DNA from: Desulfovibrio piger ATCC 29098
Lineage (GTDB): Bacteria; Desulfobacterota; Desulfovibrionia; Desulfovibrionales; Desulfovibrionaceae
DNA length: 64,000 bases
Reading direction: 5' to 3'
Assembly: GCF_000156375.1 (NCBI RefSeq)
Contig: NZ_DS996359.1
Coordinates: 415,812-479,811, forward strand
Of the stretch, positions 1 to 7,408 are shown one piece after another. A model generated the notes under the pieces. It searched no databases, had not been told where the DNA came from, and saw only the letters and a program-made list of their open reading frames with translations. Position 1 is the first letter of the stretch, and every line of letters begins with the position of its first letter. Made by a program: the position numbers and the translations under genes.

Positions 1-1
1 T

Positions 2-163
2 TCTGATGAAAGCAATATGGGCCTTGCCCTCTGCTTCGACCTGCTCCTGGACAAAATCGCCATCGCCGGCGGGGAGCTCTCCTTCCCCCTTGCCGGGCTG
101 CCGCATGAGCGTGACCTGCCCCCGCTGTGGGATCCCGAACGGGAAGGGGGCGACCATGAGTAA
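2..163 (+). CDS. C-terminal fragment of an unknown gene, truncated by the window edge
   Basis: An open frame enters from the left edge and ends at the TAA at 161-163, giving the last 53 residues of a protein (ending PLWDPEREGGDHE). The frame overlaps the start codon of the next gene (ATG at 156) by 8 bases, the tight packing seen through the rest of this element, which supports it being real. It is acidic and has no motif I recognise. It is probably another gene of the integrated element. The upstream part is outside the window, so no function is proposed. Confidence 0.5.
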   Translation, partial: SDESNMGLALCFDLLLDKIAIAGGELSFPLAGLPHERDLPPLWDPEREGGDHE

Positions 164-1478
164 CATCACGGACGACATCATCCCCTGCGGCGGGCAGCCC
201 CCCTATGCGGACATGATCCTTGCCAACGCCGCGGCCTTCACCTCCCGGGCGGACACGGCAGGAAGGAAGCCTTGCGCCGCCGTTGTCCCGGTGCGGGCCA
301 TCCATCTGGAGACGGCGGCCGGTATCCTGTCCACGCCGCCCGTGGCCTGGCGCGTCAAAGGCGTCCTGCCGGCCCAGGGCGTGGCGGTGGTCTTTGGGGC
401 CAGCGGCTCCGGCAAATCCTTCGTGATGCTCGATCTGGCCGCGCATATCGCCCTTGGCCGCCGCTGGTTCGGCTGCCGGGTCAAGGAAGCCTCGGTGGTC
501 TATGTGAACCTGGAAAGCTCCGGCGGGCTGCGGACGCGCCTTGAGGCCTGGGAAAAAGAATACGAACAGAGCTACCCCCGGGACGTCCAGTTCGTACGCG
601 AACGTCTGCGCCTTATGGACGATGTGGAGGCGCTGGCCAATGTCAGCCCCGACGGCGGGGTGGTCATTATCGACACCCTGCACGCGGCGGCTCCTGATCT
701 GGACGAGAACAGCTCCCAGGACATGGGCCTGATCATCGAGGCAGCCACGCGGTTGCAGACCCGGACCGGCGGGCTGGTGGTGCTGGTGCACCATACCGGC
801 AAGGACCAGGGCCGCGGGGCCCGGGGGCATTACAGCCTGACGGCCGATGCCGACGCCGTGCTGGAGGTGGAGCGGGAAAAGAACGGCGCCCGCGCCGTGG
901 TGCTGCGCAAGAGCAAAGAAGGCGTGGACGGCATGCGCTGGCCGTTCCTGCTCAAGGCCGTGCCGCTGGGGACCGACGAGGACGGGGACCCCTTGTCCTC
1001 CTGCGTGGTGGCTCCCGATGTCACGGCAAGGCGGGCCGAACGCCGGCCGCACCTGACCCCCTCGCAGGAATACGGCCTTGCCTCCCTCAAGGCGGCCCTG
1101 CAGGAAGCGGGAGACGATGCCGTGCATATCGACGTCTGGCGCAGGCATTTTTATGCCCGGTCCCCTGCGGACAATACCAATGCAAAAAAGATTGCTTTCC
1201 AAAGGGTCAGAAAAGATTTGGTCAGCCTGGGGGTCATCACCGTACTGGATGACCTGTACTCCGTTCTTTCCGGGACAGGCGGGACAGAGCGGGACAACTG
1301 CGGGACATGTCCCGGGGGACACCCCCCTTCCCTGGGGGCGGGACAACCGGGACACACACCTTTAGGTGTGTCCCGGTCCGATGTCCCGGTCCCGGGAGGT
1401 GTCCGGGGCCTGTTGCCGGGGGTGCCGGAACAGGGAGCGGGACAAGCCCAATGTCCCGGTACAGGAGGACAAGAATGA
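156..1478 (+). CDS. RepA-like AAA/RecA-fold ATPase of an integrated element
   Basis: A 440-residue protein of the RepA/AAA_25 helicase-like type found in phages and plasmids. A Walker A motif (GASGSGKS) lies near residue 82, a Walker B strand (VVIIDTLH) near 168 and a VLVHHTGKD motif near 209, as in RepA/RecA-like hexameric ATPases. I chose ATG 156 because it follows a purine-rich ribosome site (gggaaggggg) and overlaps the preceding stop; the upstream in-frame extension has no coding character. Its neighbours are a primase and a nuclease, so a role in replicating the element is the natural reading. The last 70 or so codons run through the first iteron array, giving a low-complexity Gly/Pro/Thr tail. 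The stop overlaps the next start (ATGA at 1475), suggesting coupled translation. Family assignment is confident; its exact role is inferred. Confidence 0.8.
   Translation: MSNITDDIIPCGGQPPYADMILANAAAFTSRADTAGRKPCAAVVPVRAIHLETAAGILSTPPVAWRVKGVLPAQGVAVVFGASGSGKSFVMLDLAAHIALGRRWFGCRVKEASVVYVNLESSGGLRTRLEAWEKEYEQSYPRDVQFVRERLRLMDDVEALANVSPDGGVVIIDTLHAAAPDLDENSSQDMGLIIEAATRLQTRTGGLVVLVHHTGKDQGRGARGHYSLTADADAVLEVEREKNGARAVVLRKSKEGVDGMRWPFLLKAVPLGTDEDGDPLSSCVVAPDVTARRAERRPHLTPSQEYGLASLKAALQEAGDDAVHIDVWRRHFYARSPADNTNAKKIAFQRVRKDLVSLGVITVLDDLYSVLSGTGGTERDNCGTCPGGHPPSLGAGQPGHTPLGVSRSDVPVPGGVRGLLPGVPEQGAGQAQCPGTGGQE
1271..1459 (+). repeat. Iteron module A (CGGGACA repeats plus hairpin)
   Basis: CGGGACA occurs as direct repeats starting at 1271, 1280, 1290 and 1301, that is, spaced 9, 10 and 11 bases. 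The last copy forms a palindrome with TGTCCCG (1301-1314). A hairpin ACACACCT-TT-AGGTGTGT follows near 1350-1370, then inverted TGTCCCGG copies up to 1459. The module lies inside the 3' end of the RepA-like gene. The layout resembles a replication origin bound by an initiator; that role is inferred. Confidence 0.75.
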
Positions 1479-1690
1479 TCTGTTCTGCCCTGTCCGGTAC
1501 GACCGGTACAGACCGGTACATAACCGGTACATGTACCGGGGGCATACCCCATCCCGAGACGGTACAAACGGTACACACCCCTTTAGGGGTGTACCGTGTA
1601 CCGGTACCGGGGGATGCCTGCGGTATGCTGCCTGGAAAAGAACTGCTTTGTACCGGTGCTTGTACCGGGCAGGAGGGGAACGATGCCTGA
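1475..1690 (+). CDS. Small protein encoded across iteron module B
   Basis: A 71-codon frame starts at ATG 1475 behind a good ribosome site (aggaggacaaga), overlaps the stop of the RepA-like gene (ATGA) and ends at 1690, overlapping the primase start at 1683. The protein aligns by eye with the tail of the RepA-like protein: both contain LSGT, GTC.GG, HTPLGV, VPVPG and a LPG. The gene therefore looks like a duplicated copy of that tail together with its repeat array. It may be translated only to couple expression between its neighbours. Its low-complexity sequence gives no function. Confidence 0.5.
   Translation: MICSALSGTTGTDRYITGTCTGGIPHPETVQTVHTPLGVYRVPVPGDACGMLPGKELLCTGACTGQEGNDA
1495..1668 (+). 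repeat. Iteron module B (CGGTACA repeats plus hairpin)
   Basis: CGGTAC(A) starts at 1495, 1504, 1514 and 1525, again spaced 9, 10 and 11 bases, and the last copy again forms a palindrome (1525-1538). A hairpin ACACCCCT-TT-AGGGGTGT follows, then inverted TGTACCGG copies up to 1668. The plan matches module A, but the core is GGTAC instead of GGGAC. The module ends just before the primase ribosome site. Confidence 0.75.
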
Positions 1691-2879
1691 TCTGAGCACC
1701 TTCCTTCCCTGCCCGGAGCGATTCAAGCGCAAGGGGCCGCACGAGCTGGCGGGTCCCTGTCCGGCCTGCGGCGGCCGGGACCGTTTCCTGGTCTGGCCGG
1801 ATCGCCCGCGCGGCGGCGCGTACCTGTGCCGCCAGTGCGGTGCCCGGGGCGACGGCATCCAGTTCCTGCGGGACTTCTGCCGCCTGTCCTATGCCGATGC
1901 CTGCCGCACCCTGGGGCTGGCGTCCGGGGAAGGGATGCGAGGGATGCGGGGGACCACGGGCCGGGGCAGACGCCCCGCCCGCCCCACCGGCACACGGGCG
2001 GCACAGACCGGCATGGCCCCTTTTGTGCCGTCCGCACCGGAGATCTTCCCCCCTGCCGTGCTGCCCCCGGATGCCTGGCGGGAGCAGGCCGGGGCCTTTC
2101 TGGCCGGGCTGTGCGCTGTGGAGGGGTCCCCCGAAGCAGCCGCCGGGATCTGCGCGGCCCGCTTCCTGCGCCCCGACACATGCCGCGCCCTGGGCGTCGG
2201 CTGGAATGGGGCGGACACCTTCCCCACCAGACAGGCATGGGGCCTGCCGCCCCTGGAGGACAGGCGCAAGCTGTTGCTGCCGCGCGGCATCGTCATCGCC
2301 ACACGGCGCAAGGCCGGGGTGGTGGCGCTGGCCATCCGTGTGCCGGACGAAGACCGGCAGGACGGGAAGCGGCCCAAATACTGGCAGGTGGCCGGGAGCG
2401 CCAACGTGCCCTTTGTGGCCGGCCGGGCCGGGGTGCCGGTGGTGCTGGTGGAAAGCGCGCTGGATGCCTGTCTTGTCTGGCAGGAAAGCCAAGCGTCCGT
2501 GGCGGCCGTGGCCCTGATGGGCAACTGCAAGGGGCTGGATGCGGACACGGCGGATTTCATCCGGGCCGCGCCGCGGCTGATCGCCTGCCCCGACAATGAC
2601 GCGGGCGGGCAAAGCGCCTGGCTGCGCTGGCGGGACCTTTTCCCTGCCGCCGCATGTGTCCCCTCCGCCGGAGGCAAGGACCTGGGCGACATGCACCGGG
2701 CGGCCCTGGCGCTGGAGCCGGTGCCGACCATCGCGCAATGGCTGGAGGTGGCGTTGTCCAGCCCTGTCAAAAAAGCCCGTATCGCCGCCCTGTCGCACGA
2801 AAGGGGCGCGGACGATTCACAGGGCGCAAACGAGGGGAAAACGCGGGAGGAGGGCAGCGGTGCGCGTTATCGTGGATAG
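1683..2879 (+). CDS. DnaG-type primase (zinc ribbon plus Toprim)
   Basis: A 398-residue phage/plasmid-type DNA primase. The N-terminus has a zinc-binding ribbon with CPAC (Cys26, Cys29) and CRQC (Cys49, Cys52), the CHC2-like module that recognises template. The C-terminal half carries a Toprim domain: a conserved Glu in LVESALDAC and the acidic pair in CPDNDAGG, which bind the catalytic metal. ATG 1683 sits 6-10 bases behind a strong aggagggg ribosome site and directly after iteron module B. The gene overlaps the following nuclease start. It is likely to make primers for replication of the element, with the RepA-like ATPase as helicase. It is shorter than chromosomal DnaG (about 600 residues), as usual for element-borne primases. 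Confidence 0.85.
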   Translation: MPDLSTFLPCPERFKRKGPHELAGPCPACGGRDRFLVWPDRPRGGAYLCRQCGARGDGIQFLRDFCRLSYADACRTLGLASGEGMRGMRGTTGRGRRPARPTGTRAAQTGMAPFVPSAPEIFPPAVLPPDAWREQAGAFLAGLCAVEGSPEAAAGICAARFLRPDTCRALGVGWNGADTFPTRQAWGLPPLEDRRKLLLPRGIVIATRRKAGVVALAIRVPDEDRQDGKRPKYWQVAGSANVPFVAGRAGVPVVLVESALDACLVWQESQASVAAVALMGNCKGLDADTADFIRAAPRLIACPDNDAGGQSAWLRWRDLFPAAACVPSAGGKDLGDMHRAALALEPVPTIAQWLEVALSSPVKKARIAALSHERGADDSQGANEGKTREEGSGARYRG

Positions 2880-3339
2880 CCGGGAGCAGGCTCCCTTTTC
2901 TTTCCGGGGGCCGCGCTATGAAGGCGTGACGGTGGAAGTGGGCACCCTGGGCGTGGGCGATTATTCCCTTGCCGGACTGGCGGACAAGGTGGCTGTGGAA
3001 CGCAAGGAGCTGTCCGATCTGGTGGCCTGTCTGGGACGTGAGCGGGAACGCTTTGAACGTGAGCTGGCCCGCGGCGCCGCCCTGGACGCTTTCTGTGTGG
3101 TGGTGGAGGCGAGTTGGGCCGATCTGGCAGGCGGGCAGTATCGCAGCAGGCTGAACCCGCATGCGGCCTGTCAAAGCGTGCTGGCCTTCGCCGGACGGTA
3201 CCGCCTGCCCTTCTTCTTTGCCGGGAGCCGGGCCGCGGCGGAGTACACGGCCTGGGGCTTCCTGCGGCAATACCTGGAAGGGGCCCGGAAACGCTGGGCC
3301 GCCATCGTGAAGGCCCATGATGCGGTGGAAGGTCGCTAA
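2860..3339 (+). CDS. ERCC4-domain nuclease
   Basis: A 159-residue protein made almost entirely of an ERCC4 (XPF-type) nuclease fold. It starts VIVDSREQAPF and contains GDYSL followed by VERKELSDLV, matching the GDx(n)ERKx(3)D catalytic signature. The start is a GTG at 2860 behind gggaggaggg, inside the end of the primase gene, so the two are translationally coupled. Stand-alone ERCC4 nucleases of this size are common in phages and are thought to cut branched DNA during replication or recombination. That role is inferred from the family. The fold assignment is firm. Confidence 0.85.
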   Translation: MRVIVDSREQAPFSFRGPRYEGVTVEVGTLGVGDYSLAGLADKVAVERKELSDLVACLGRERERFERELARGAALDAFCVVVEASWADLAGGQYRSRLNPHAACQSVLAFAGRYRLPFFFAGSRAAAEYTAWGFLRQYLEGARKRWAAIVKAHDAVEGR

Positions 3340-3361
3340 CCATCAACGCACGGAGGTGCAT

Positions 3362-3499
3362 ATGGAGCTCAATTTCAGGGGGAACGCGGAGGAAGACCTG
3401 CGCGCCCTGCATGAACGTGTCCTGAGCGGTGACATGCCGGGATCCCGCGAACTTCTGGCTATCCTGGACAGCATGGATGGGGCCCATGACAGCCAGTAA
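3362..3499 (+). CDS. Small acidic unknown protein
   Basis: A 45-residue frame begins at ATG 3362, eight bases after a perfect ggaggt ribosome site, and ends at 3499, overlapping the next start (ATG 3486). The sequence is acidic and probably helical (EEDLRALHERVLSGDMPGSRELLAIL). No family is recognised. The strong ribosome site and overlap support a real gene of the element. Confidence 0.6.
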   Translation: MELNFRGNAEEDLRALHERVLSGDMPGSRELLAILDSMDGAHDSQ

Positions 3500-3953
3500 A
3501 AGCACGGCGGAACAGGCAGGGCGTGATGCCCGTGGCCGATTCCGGGCCGGACGGTCCGGCAACCCCGCGGGGCGTCCACCGGGCGCCTCCTGCCGGGCCG
3601 TGCGCATGGCCAGGGAATGGGCGGAAACAAAAGGTCTGCCCCTGCTCATGAAGGCCGCCGAAGAGGGAGACTTGGACGCGACCAGGTTGCTGGTGACACT
3701 GGCTGTCCCCCGGCAAAAGCCTGTGTCCCTGCCGGAGCCCGTGCCGTCCTTTCCGGCGGACAAAAACCTGCTGGAACAGGGCAAGGCCATCATGGCCGCC
3801 GTGACCAAGGGGACCATGACGCTGGATACGGCCCGGGGGTGCATGGAGCTGCTGGGCGTACTGGCCCGGCTGGACGAGAACCTCAACCTTGCGGAGCGTC
3901 TGGAAGCTCTGGAAGCCGCCTGGAAATGCAGGAGGGATGACGGATGGGGATGA
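3486..3953 (+). CDS. DUF5681-like phage protein
   Basis: A 155-residue protein whose N-terminus, GRFRAGRSGNPAGRPPG, matches the pattern shared by DUF5681 and small-terminase-associated phage proteins. The rest is helical, with LARLDENLNLAERLEALE near the C-terminus. It starts inside the end of the preceding small gene and overlaps the next by 10 bases. The motif suggests a phage-derived DNA-associated protein. I cannot say whether it acts in packaging, since no large terminase is visible here. Confidence 0.6.
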   Translation: MTASKSTAEQAGRDARGRFRAGRSGNPAGRPPGASCRAVRMAREWAETKGLPLLMKAAEEGDLDATRLLVTLAVPRQKPVSLPEPVPSFPADKNLLEQGKAIMAAVTKGTMTLDTARGCMELLGVLARLDENLNLAERLEALEAAWKCRRDDGWG

Positions 3954-4132
3954 TCGAGCGACGCATCGAAAAACTGGAACGGCTCCTGGGCAGCGACAAG
4001 CCGCCCGCTGTGAAGGTCATCTTTCTTGAAGAGGGGGAGACCTTCCCGGAACACGAGGACACGGAAGACAGCGTGACGCTGGTTGTGCGGTGGATCTCAC
4101 CGAATGCTCACGGCAACAATGAGGAGAAATAG
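3944..4132 (+). CDS. Small unknown protein of the element
   Basis: A 62-residue frame starts at ATG 3944, overlapping the preceding gene by 10 bases, and ends two bases before the next start. It begins with a short charged helix (MIERRIEKLERLLG) and continues with an acidic stretch (EEGETFPEHEDTED). Similar small helix-first proteins are common in prophages. No function can be assigned. Confidence 0.55.
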   Translation: MGMIERRIEKLERLLGSDKPPAVKVIFLEEGETFPEHEDTEDSVTLVVRWISPNAHGNNEEK

Positions 4133-4133
4133 C

Positions 4134-5114
4134 ATGACGCTTTTTTATGAAGCCGACGACGAAATGCCCAAGGAAAACGAACAGGGCATCATGGATGATA
4201 CAGCCCATGCTGCCCCCTCGCCGGGTGAAGCGAGGAAGGCCGATCCTTTTACCGATGACCTTGATCTTGTCCATAATGCCTATATCGCCAGCAAAGAGCG
4301 CCTTAAAGGAGACTGCGGGGCTGCGGACTATGAATTGCTGAGGACCTTCGGCCGAGACGTGATACTTGCCGAAGCGGAGGCCGCGGCCAAGGCAGCGGAA
4401 GGGATCGCCGCGGCGCCTCTTGAAGACATCGCTGTCCCCAGGTTCGTGGCCGATGTCGGCAGCATGGACATTTCCTGCGTCAAAAAAAGCCACATCCAGC
4501 AGATGGACGCTGCCCTGGAGCGTATCCATACTGCCGGTGCCGGTCTGGCCGCGTTGATCGGCGCCACGGAAGAACGCCTTGCAGATGCGCAGCAACGTAC
4601 GGGAGGAGCCCCTGCGCTGAATGCCAGGCTGGCGGAACTGGAGGCGCAGCGTACGGAAGCTGTCCTTGACGGCAAGGACTGTCATACACTGGACAAGGAA
4701 CTGCTGGCGCTGGCAGAGGCACGCGCGGCGGATGACCTGCAGAAAAGACTGGCTGCCGGAGACGTTGCCGCGCTGGATGCACGCTGCGCTGCCCTGCGCG
4801 CCTCCCGTGAAAGGGTGGAAAAGCTGTACGAGAAGGTGACGGCCCGGCGCCATGTTTTTGAGGCCTGCATCATCGCGGCGGAATACAACGCTTTGGCAGC
4901 AAAACTGGCAAAGCATGTCCGGCGGTTCCTTGAACTGAAAGATCAGTCCGAACGCCTGGAGCCCGGGATCATCCTTCCCCGCACTTGCGGCCTTGGCGTG
5001 CACCGTATCCGTATCCCTGCCTTGGGGCTGCGCTGGAGCAAAGTTTCGCCTGATGGTGCCTTGAGCCCGAGCGATCCTTATGGCGAAGCGTACTTCTGCA
5101 AGGAAAACATCTAA
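4134..5114 (+). CDS. Helical unknown protein of the element
   Basis: A 326-residue protein rich in Ala, Glu and Leu with long predicted helices and probable coiled coils from about residue 90 to 270 (for example RLAELEAQRTEAVLDGKD and ALRASRERVEKLYEKV). It has no signal peptide or membrane span and no recognised domain. ATG 4134 follows gaggagaaatagc, a good ribosome site, two bases after the preceding stop. It is the last clearly packed gene of the element. A structural or DNA-associated phage protein is possible but only a guess. Confidence 0.6.
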   Translation: MTLFYEADDEMPKENEQGIMDDTAHAAPSPGEARKADPFTDDLDLVHNAYIASKERLKGDCGAADYELLRTFGRDVILAEAEAAAKAAEGIAAAPLEDIAVPRFVADVGSMDISCVKKSHIQQMDAALERIHTAGAGLAALIGATEERLADAQQRTGGAPALNARLAELEAQRTEAVLDGKDCHTLDKELLALAEARAADDLQKRLAAGDVAALDARCAALRASRERVEKLYEKVTARRHVFEACIIAAEYNALAAKLAKHVRRFLELKDQSERLEPGIILPRTCGLGVHRIRIPALGLRWSKVSPDGALSPSDPYGEAYFCKENI

Positions 5115-5162
5115 CCGGGATGGGCCCGCACTTGGGTGGCGGGCCCCAGGAGAAGGCTTGGT

Positions 5163-5492
5163 ATGATCAGGGTACAGACCTACGATTCCGTCCCCCGGCG
5201 CATCCAGGCGGGCCCTATCGACCCCGGAGCGCCGCATGGAGCGCCAGGCCCAAAAGGAATACGGACAACGCTATTTCGTTTCTCCCACGCAAGACAGGCT
5301 GCGGCCCTGGTAAACCAACACCTGCCGGGAATGAAGACCTTTCTGGTGGCGGCGATACGGAAGACGGGGACGCCAACGCAAGACCTGGATGCAAGGATAA
5401 AAGGGGGACAGGGGGCATCTGCTCCATGGCATGAAAATAAAGTGTTGGTATTTTTGTTGGTATCCCAATTTTTACAAAAATATAACACTTAG
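5163..5492 (+). CDS. Doubtful small gene at the element edge
   Basis: A 109-residue frame opens at ATG 5163, 48 bases after the preceding gene, behind a partial ribosome site (aggagaaggcttgg). The first 30 residues are Pro-rich and the end is hydrophobic (KVLVFLLVSQFL) where the DNA turns AT-rich. It resembles no family I know, and it runs across the inverted repeat at 5442-5488. It may be a remnant or a chance frame at the border of the element. Confidence 0.3.
   Translation: MIRVQTYDSVPRRIQAGPIDPGAPHGAPGPKGIRTTLFRFSHARQAAALVNQHLPGMKTFLVAAIRKTGTPTQDLDARIKGGQGASAPWHENKVLVFLLVSQFLQKYNT
5442..5488. repeat. AT-rich inverted repeat with tandem GTTGGTAT, possible attachment or integrase-arm site
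   Basis: Left arm GTGTT-GG-TATTTTTGT (5442-5457) pairs with right arm ACAAAAATA-T-AACAC (5474-5488). GTTGGTAT is repeated directly at 5445 and 5456, eleven bases apart. The site lies where the phage-like genes stop and chromosomal genes begin, and is far more AT-rich than its surroundings. A role in site-specific recombination is inferred; a terminator is the alternative. No integrase is present in the window. Confidence 0.35.
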
Positions 5493-5546
5493 AATTTATT
5501 GTATAAAATGTGTGATTTTTGTTGACGCACGACCACCATGGCATGC

Positions 5547-5579
5547 AAGCCCCTGATGCGAGAGCGTCAGGGGCTTTTT
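5547..5579 (+). terminator. Rho-independent terminator at the element border
   Basis: AAGCCCCTGA and TCAGGGGCTT form a stem extended by a further three pairs and closed by a GAGA tetraloop, followed by five T. Read on the plus strand it would end transcription of the element. A second hairpin (5618-5645) and a third (about 5700-5743) lie between it and the minus-strand EamA gene, and could serve that gene. Confidence 0.8.
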
Positions 5580-5789
5580 GCGTCTCTGGGGCCTGGGGGG
5601 GGCCGCAGATGATGAAGACGGGCCGTCCCGAAAGGGGCGGCCCGTTGGTGTTTTCGGCGCAGGATGGTGCGCGGTGGAGCGGAAAGCGGCGGAAAAAGCA
5701 AGGGCCCGGGAGGACACGGAGAACATCCTTCCCGGACCCTTGGGAGCCGTCGTCTGCAGCCGACAGGCTCCATGATCGTGTCTGCATGC

Positions 5790-6764
5790 TCAATGCTGGG
5801 GGGCGCCTTTCCCGGTCAGGGGGCGGGAATGTTCCCGCTCTTCCGTTGGCTCCGTCCCTTCCGTTTTCTTGCCCAGGGCCAGCAGGGCCACACCGCCGAA
5901 AAGCAGGCCCATACCGGCCAGTTCCTGGCCGCCGACGGGCTCATGCAGCAAAAAGATGCCCCAGCAGGCAGCGCCCAGCGGTTCCACCAGGGCCAGCGTG
6001 GCGGCCATGGCCGTGGGGGTGCGGCGCAGTCCGGCCAGCGTGAGGCTGAAGGCCAGGGCCGCGGTCACGACGCCCAGATACAGGGCCATCCCCAGCCCCT
6101 GGGGCTGCAGCAGCCAGAGCGGCGGCGTGCAGAAATGGACGGGCAGCAGCAGGATCCCGCTGCCTGCACAGAGCAGGAGCATGATGTGTTCCGGCGCGTG
6201 GACCCGGCCCAGAGGCTTGCTGAAGACGAAGTAGGCGCCGTAGCAGGCCCCCGCCAGCAAGGGCAGGATCAGGGCGGCCGTGCTGGCGCCCTGGCTGCCG
6301 CCCAGATTGAGCAGCACGAGTCCCGCCAGGGCCAGGGCCGTGGCGGGGTACCAGATGCGGGCAGGCCTTTCGCCCAGGATGATGTGCGCCAGGATGGCCG
6401 CCATGACGGGAGAGAAGCCGATGGCCGTCACCGTGCCCACAGCGACGCCCGCCTGCTGGACGCCCCAGAAGAAGAACACCTGGAAGCCCAGCAGGCCCAG
6501 CGTGGCGGGGATGAGCCAGCGCAGCTGCCAGTGTCGCAGGCCTGCGGGCAGGGAATGGCGGCAGGCGCACCAGGCCCAGAGGGCCAGCGCCCCGATCTGC
6601 ATGCGCAGGGCCCCGATGCCCAGGGGGTGGCTGCCATCCGGAGCCAGGGCCTGCACGGTGCCGGTGGTGCTGAAGCATAGGGCGCCGAGGATGATGCACA
6701 AAGGACCGCCAGCCAGCAGGGAGGAGCCGCAGGAAAGCCGCCCGAGGCTCGCTGTGATGCTCAT
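5790..6764 (-). CDS. EamA/DMT-family transporter
   Basis: A 324-residue membrane protein with about ten hydrophobic segments in two EamA repeats, the drug/metabolite transporter superfamily. The first repeat runs from about residue 20 to 150 (ILGALCFSTTGTVQAL near the start, VFFFWGVQQAGVAVGTVTAI in the middle). The second begins around 165 and ends GMGLLFGGVALLALG. A polar tail (about 25 residues) follows. EamA exporters handle small metabolites or amino acids, but the substrate cannot be read from sequence. The gene is alone on the minus strand. Two CRP/FNR-type boxes lie 53-87 bases upstream of its start codon and may control it. Confidence 0.85.
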   Translation of the reverse strand: MSITASLGRLSCGSSLLAGGPLCIILGALCFSTTGTVQALAPDGSHPLGIGALRMQIGALALWAWCACRHSLPAGLRHWQLRWLIPATLGLLGFQVFFFWGVQQAGVAVGTVTAIGFSPVMAAILAHIILGERPARIWYPATALALAGLVLLNLGGSQGASTAALILPLLAGACYGAYFVFSKPLGRVHAPEHIMLLLCAGSGILLLPVHFCTPPLWLLQPQGLGMALYLGVVTAALAFSLTLAGLRRTPTAMAATLALVEPLGAACWGIFLLHEPVGGQELAGMGLLFGGVALLALGKKTEGTEPTEEREHSRPLTGKGAPQH

Positions 6765-6816
6765 GGTTCGTCAACTCCATAGATAAGGACGTTCGCCAGT
6801 CCGCATGTGCAGGCCG

Positions 6817-6851
6817 GTGATGGGGATCACAAAGCTGTGCCGAGTGTCACA
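6817..6851. promoter_or_regulatory. Twin CRP/FNR-type palindromes upstream of the EamA gene
   Basis: GTGA-TGGGGA-TCAC (6817-6830) and TGTGC-CGAGTG-TCACA (6836-6851) both fit the TGTGA-N6-TCACA pattern of the CRP/FNR superfamily. Their centres are 20 bases apart, about two helical turns, so two dimers could bind one face of the DNA. Sulfate reducers have several such regulators (HcpR, for example); which one binds is unknown. Confidence 0.5.
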
Positions 6852-7263
6852 AGCTTGTCTGTGGTCAGCAATTTCCATGCCGCATCAGGGGTATTTATGG
6901 AATATGCAATCATATTGATCGAATAGCGTTTGTTTGGTCGTCGGCGGCGGGCAGAGTGGCCTGGAACAGGGGAACCATGGTGCGTGATGGATGGCCTTGC
7001 CGGTGGGCCCCCTGACAGGCTGGGCTGCATAAGGCTGATAAATCAAGCTACTGGAGAGAGGGGCGGCTGGAGGCCTTTGAGAAAGGGAAGGTTAGACAAA
7101 TAATCACAAGCATCCCTTTTTTTACATAATGTAATATAAATTTTAATATAAAAATCAAAATTTTTTTATTTTTCTTACTATTTTTTAAACTAAAATAATG
7201 ATTATTATTCCTTTTTTCGTGAAAAAACGGGGTATTGTCCGACATAGCGAAGTTTTTCACATA
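6852..7263. other. Intergenic region, AT-rich in its second half
   Basis: No gene is visible. From about 7080 to 7250 the DNA is strongly AT-rich, with runs of A and T and a near-palindrome TTTTTTC-GT-GAAAAAA near 7211-7227. This is the expected place for activator and bending-protein sites serving the sigma-54 promoter just downstream. Read in full, the DNA between the EamA and permease genes spans 6765-7408. Confidence 0.5.
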
Positions 7264-7279
7264 TGGCACGCTTGTTGCT
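7264..7279 (+). promoter_or_regulatory. Sigma-54 (-24/-12) promoter of the APC permease gene
   Basis: TGGCACGCTTGTTGCT matches the sigma-54 consensus TGGCACG-R-N3-TTGCW at every fixed position except the R. GG and GC are separated by the required 10 bases. It lies about 130 bases upstream of the permease start codon. It implies that an AAA+ activator is needed; the nearest is the divergent regulator at 9920-11431. Confidence 0.8.
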
Positions 7280-7408
7280 GAGCAGGGAGGGACTATAGTT
7301 TTCGCCCGGAAGTTCGCCAAAGGGTGCAACGACCAGGCTTCATGTGCATGTATGGCAGCCATAACAAGCAATCCGCAGCGGTATCAAATTCATAACGGAG
7401 AAAATGGT

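Noticed and set aside
6-155. Upstream start for the RepA-like gene
   Set aside because: The extra 50 residues are low complexity and overlap the better coding frame that ends at 163. ATG 156 has the ribosome site.
1271-1668. CRISPR array
   Set aside because: Repeat cores are only 7 bases with spacing of 9-11, and there are no unique spacers or cas genes.
5521-5580. tRNA 3' end near ACCACCA followed by a terminator
   Set aside because: No acceptor, anticodon or T arm can be folded upstream.
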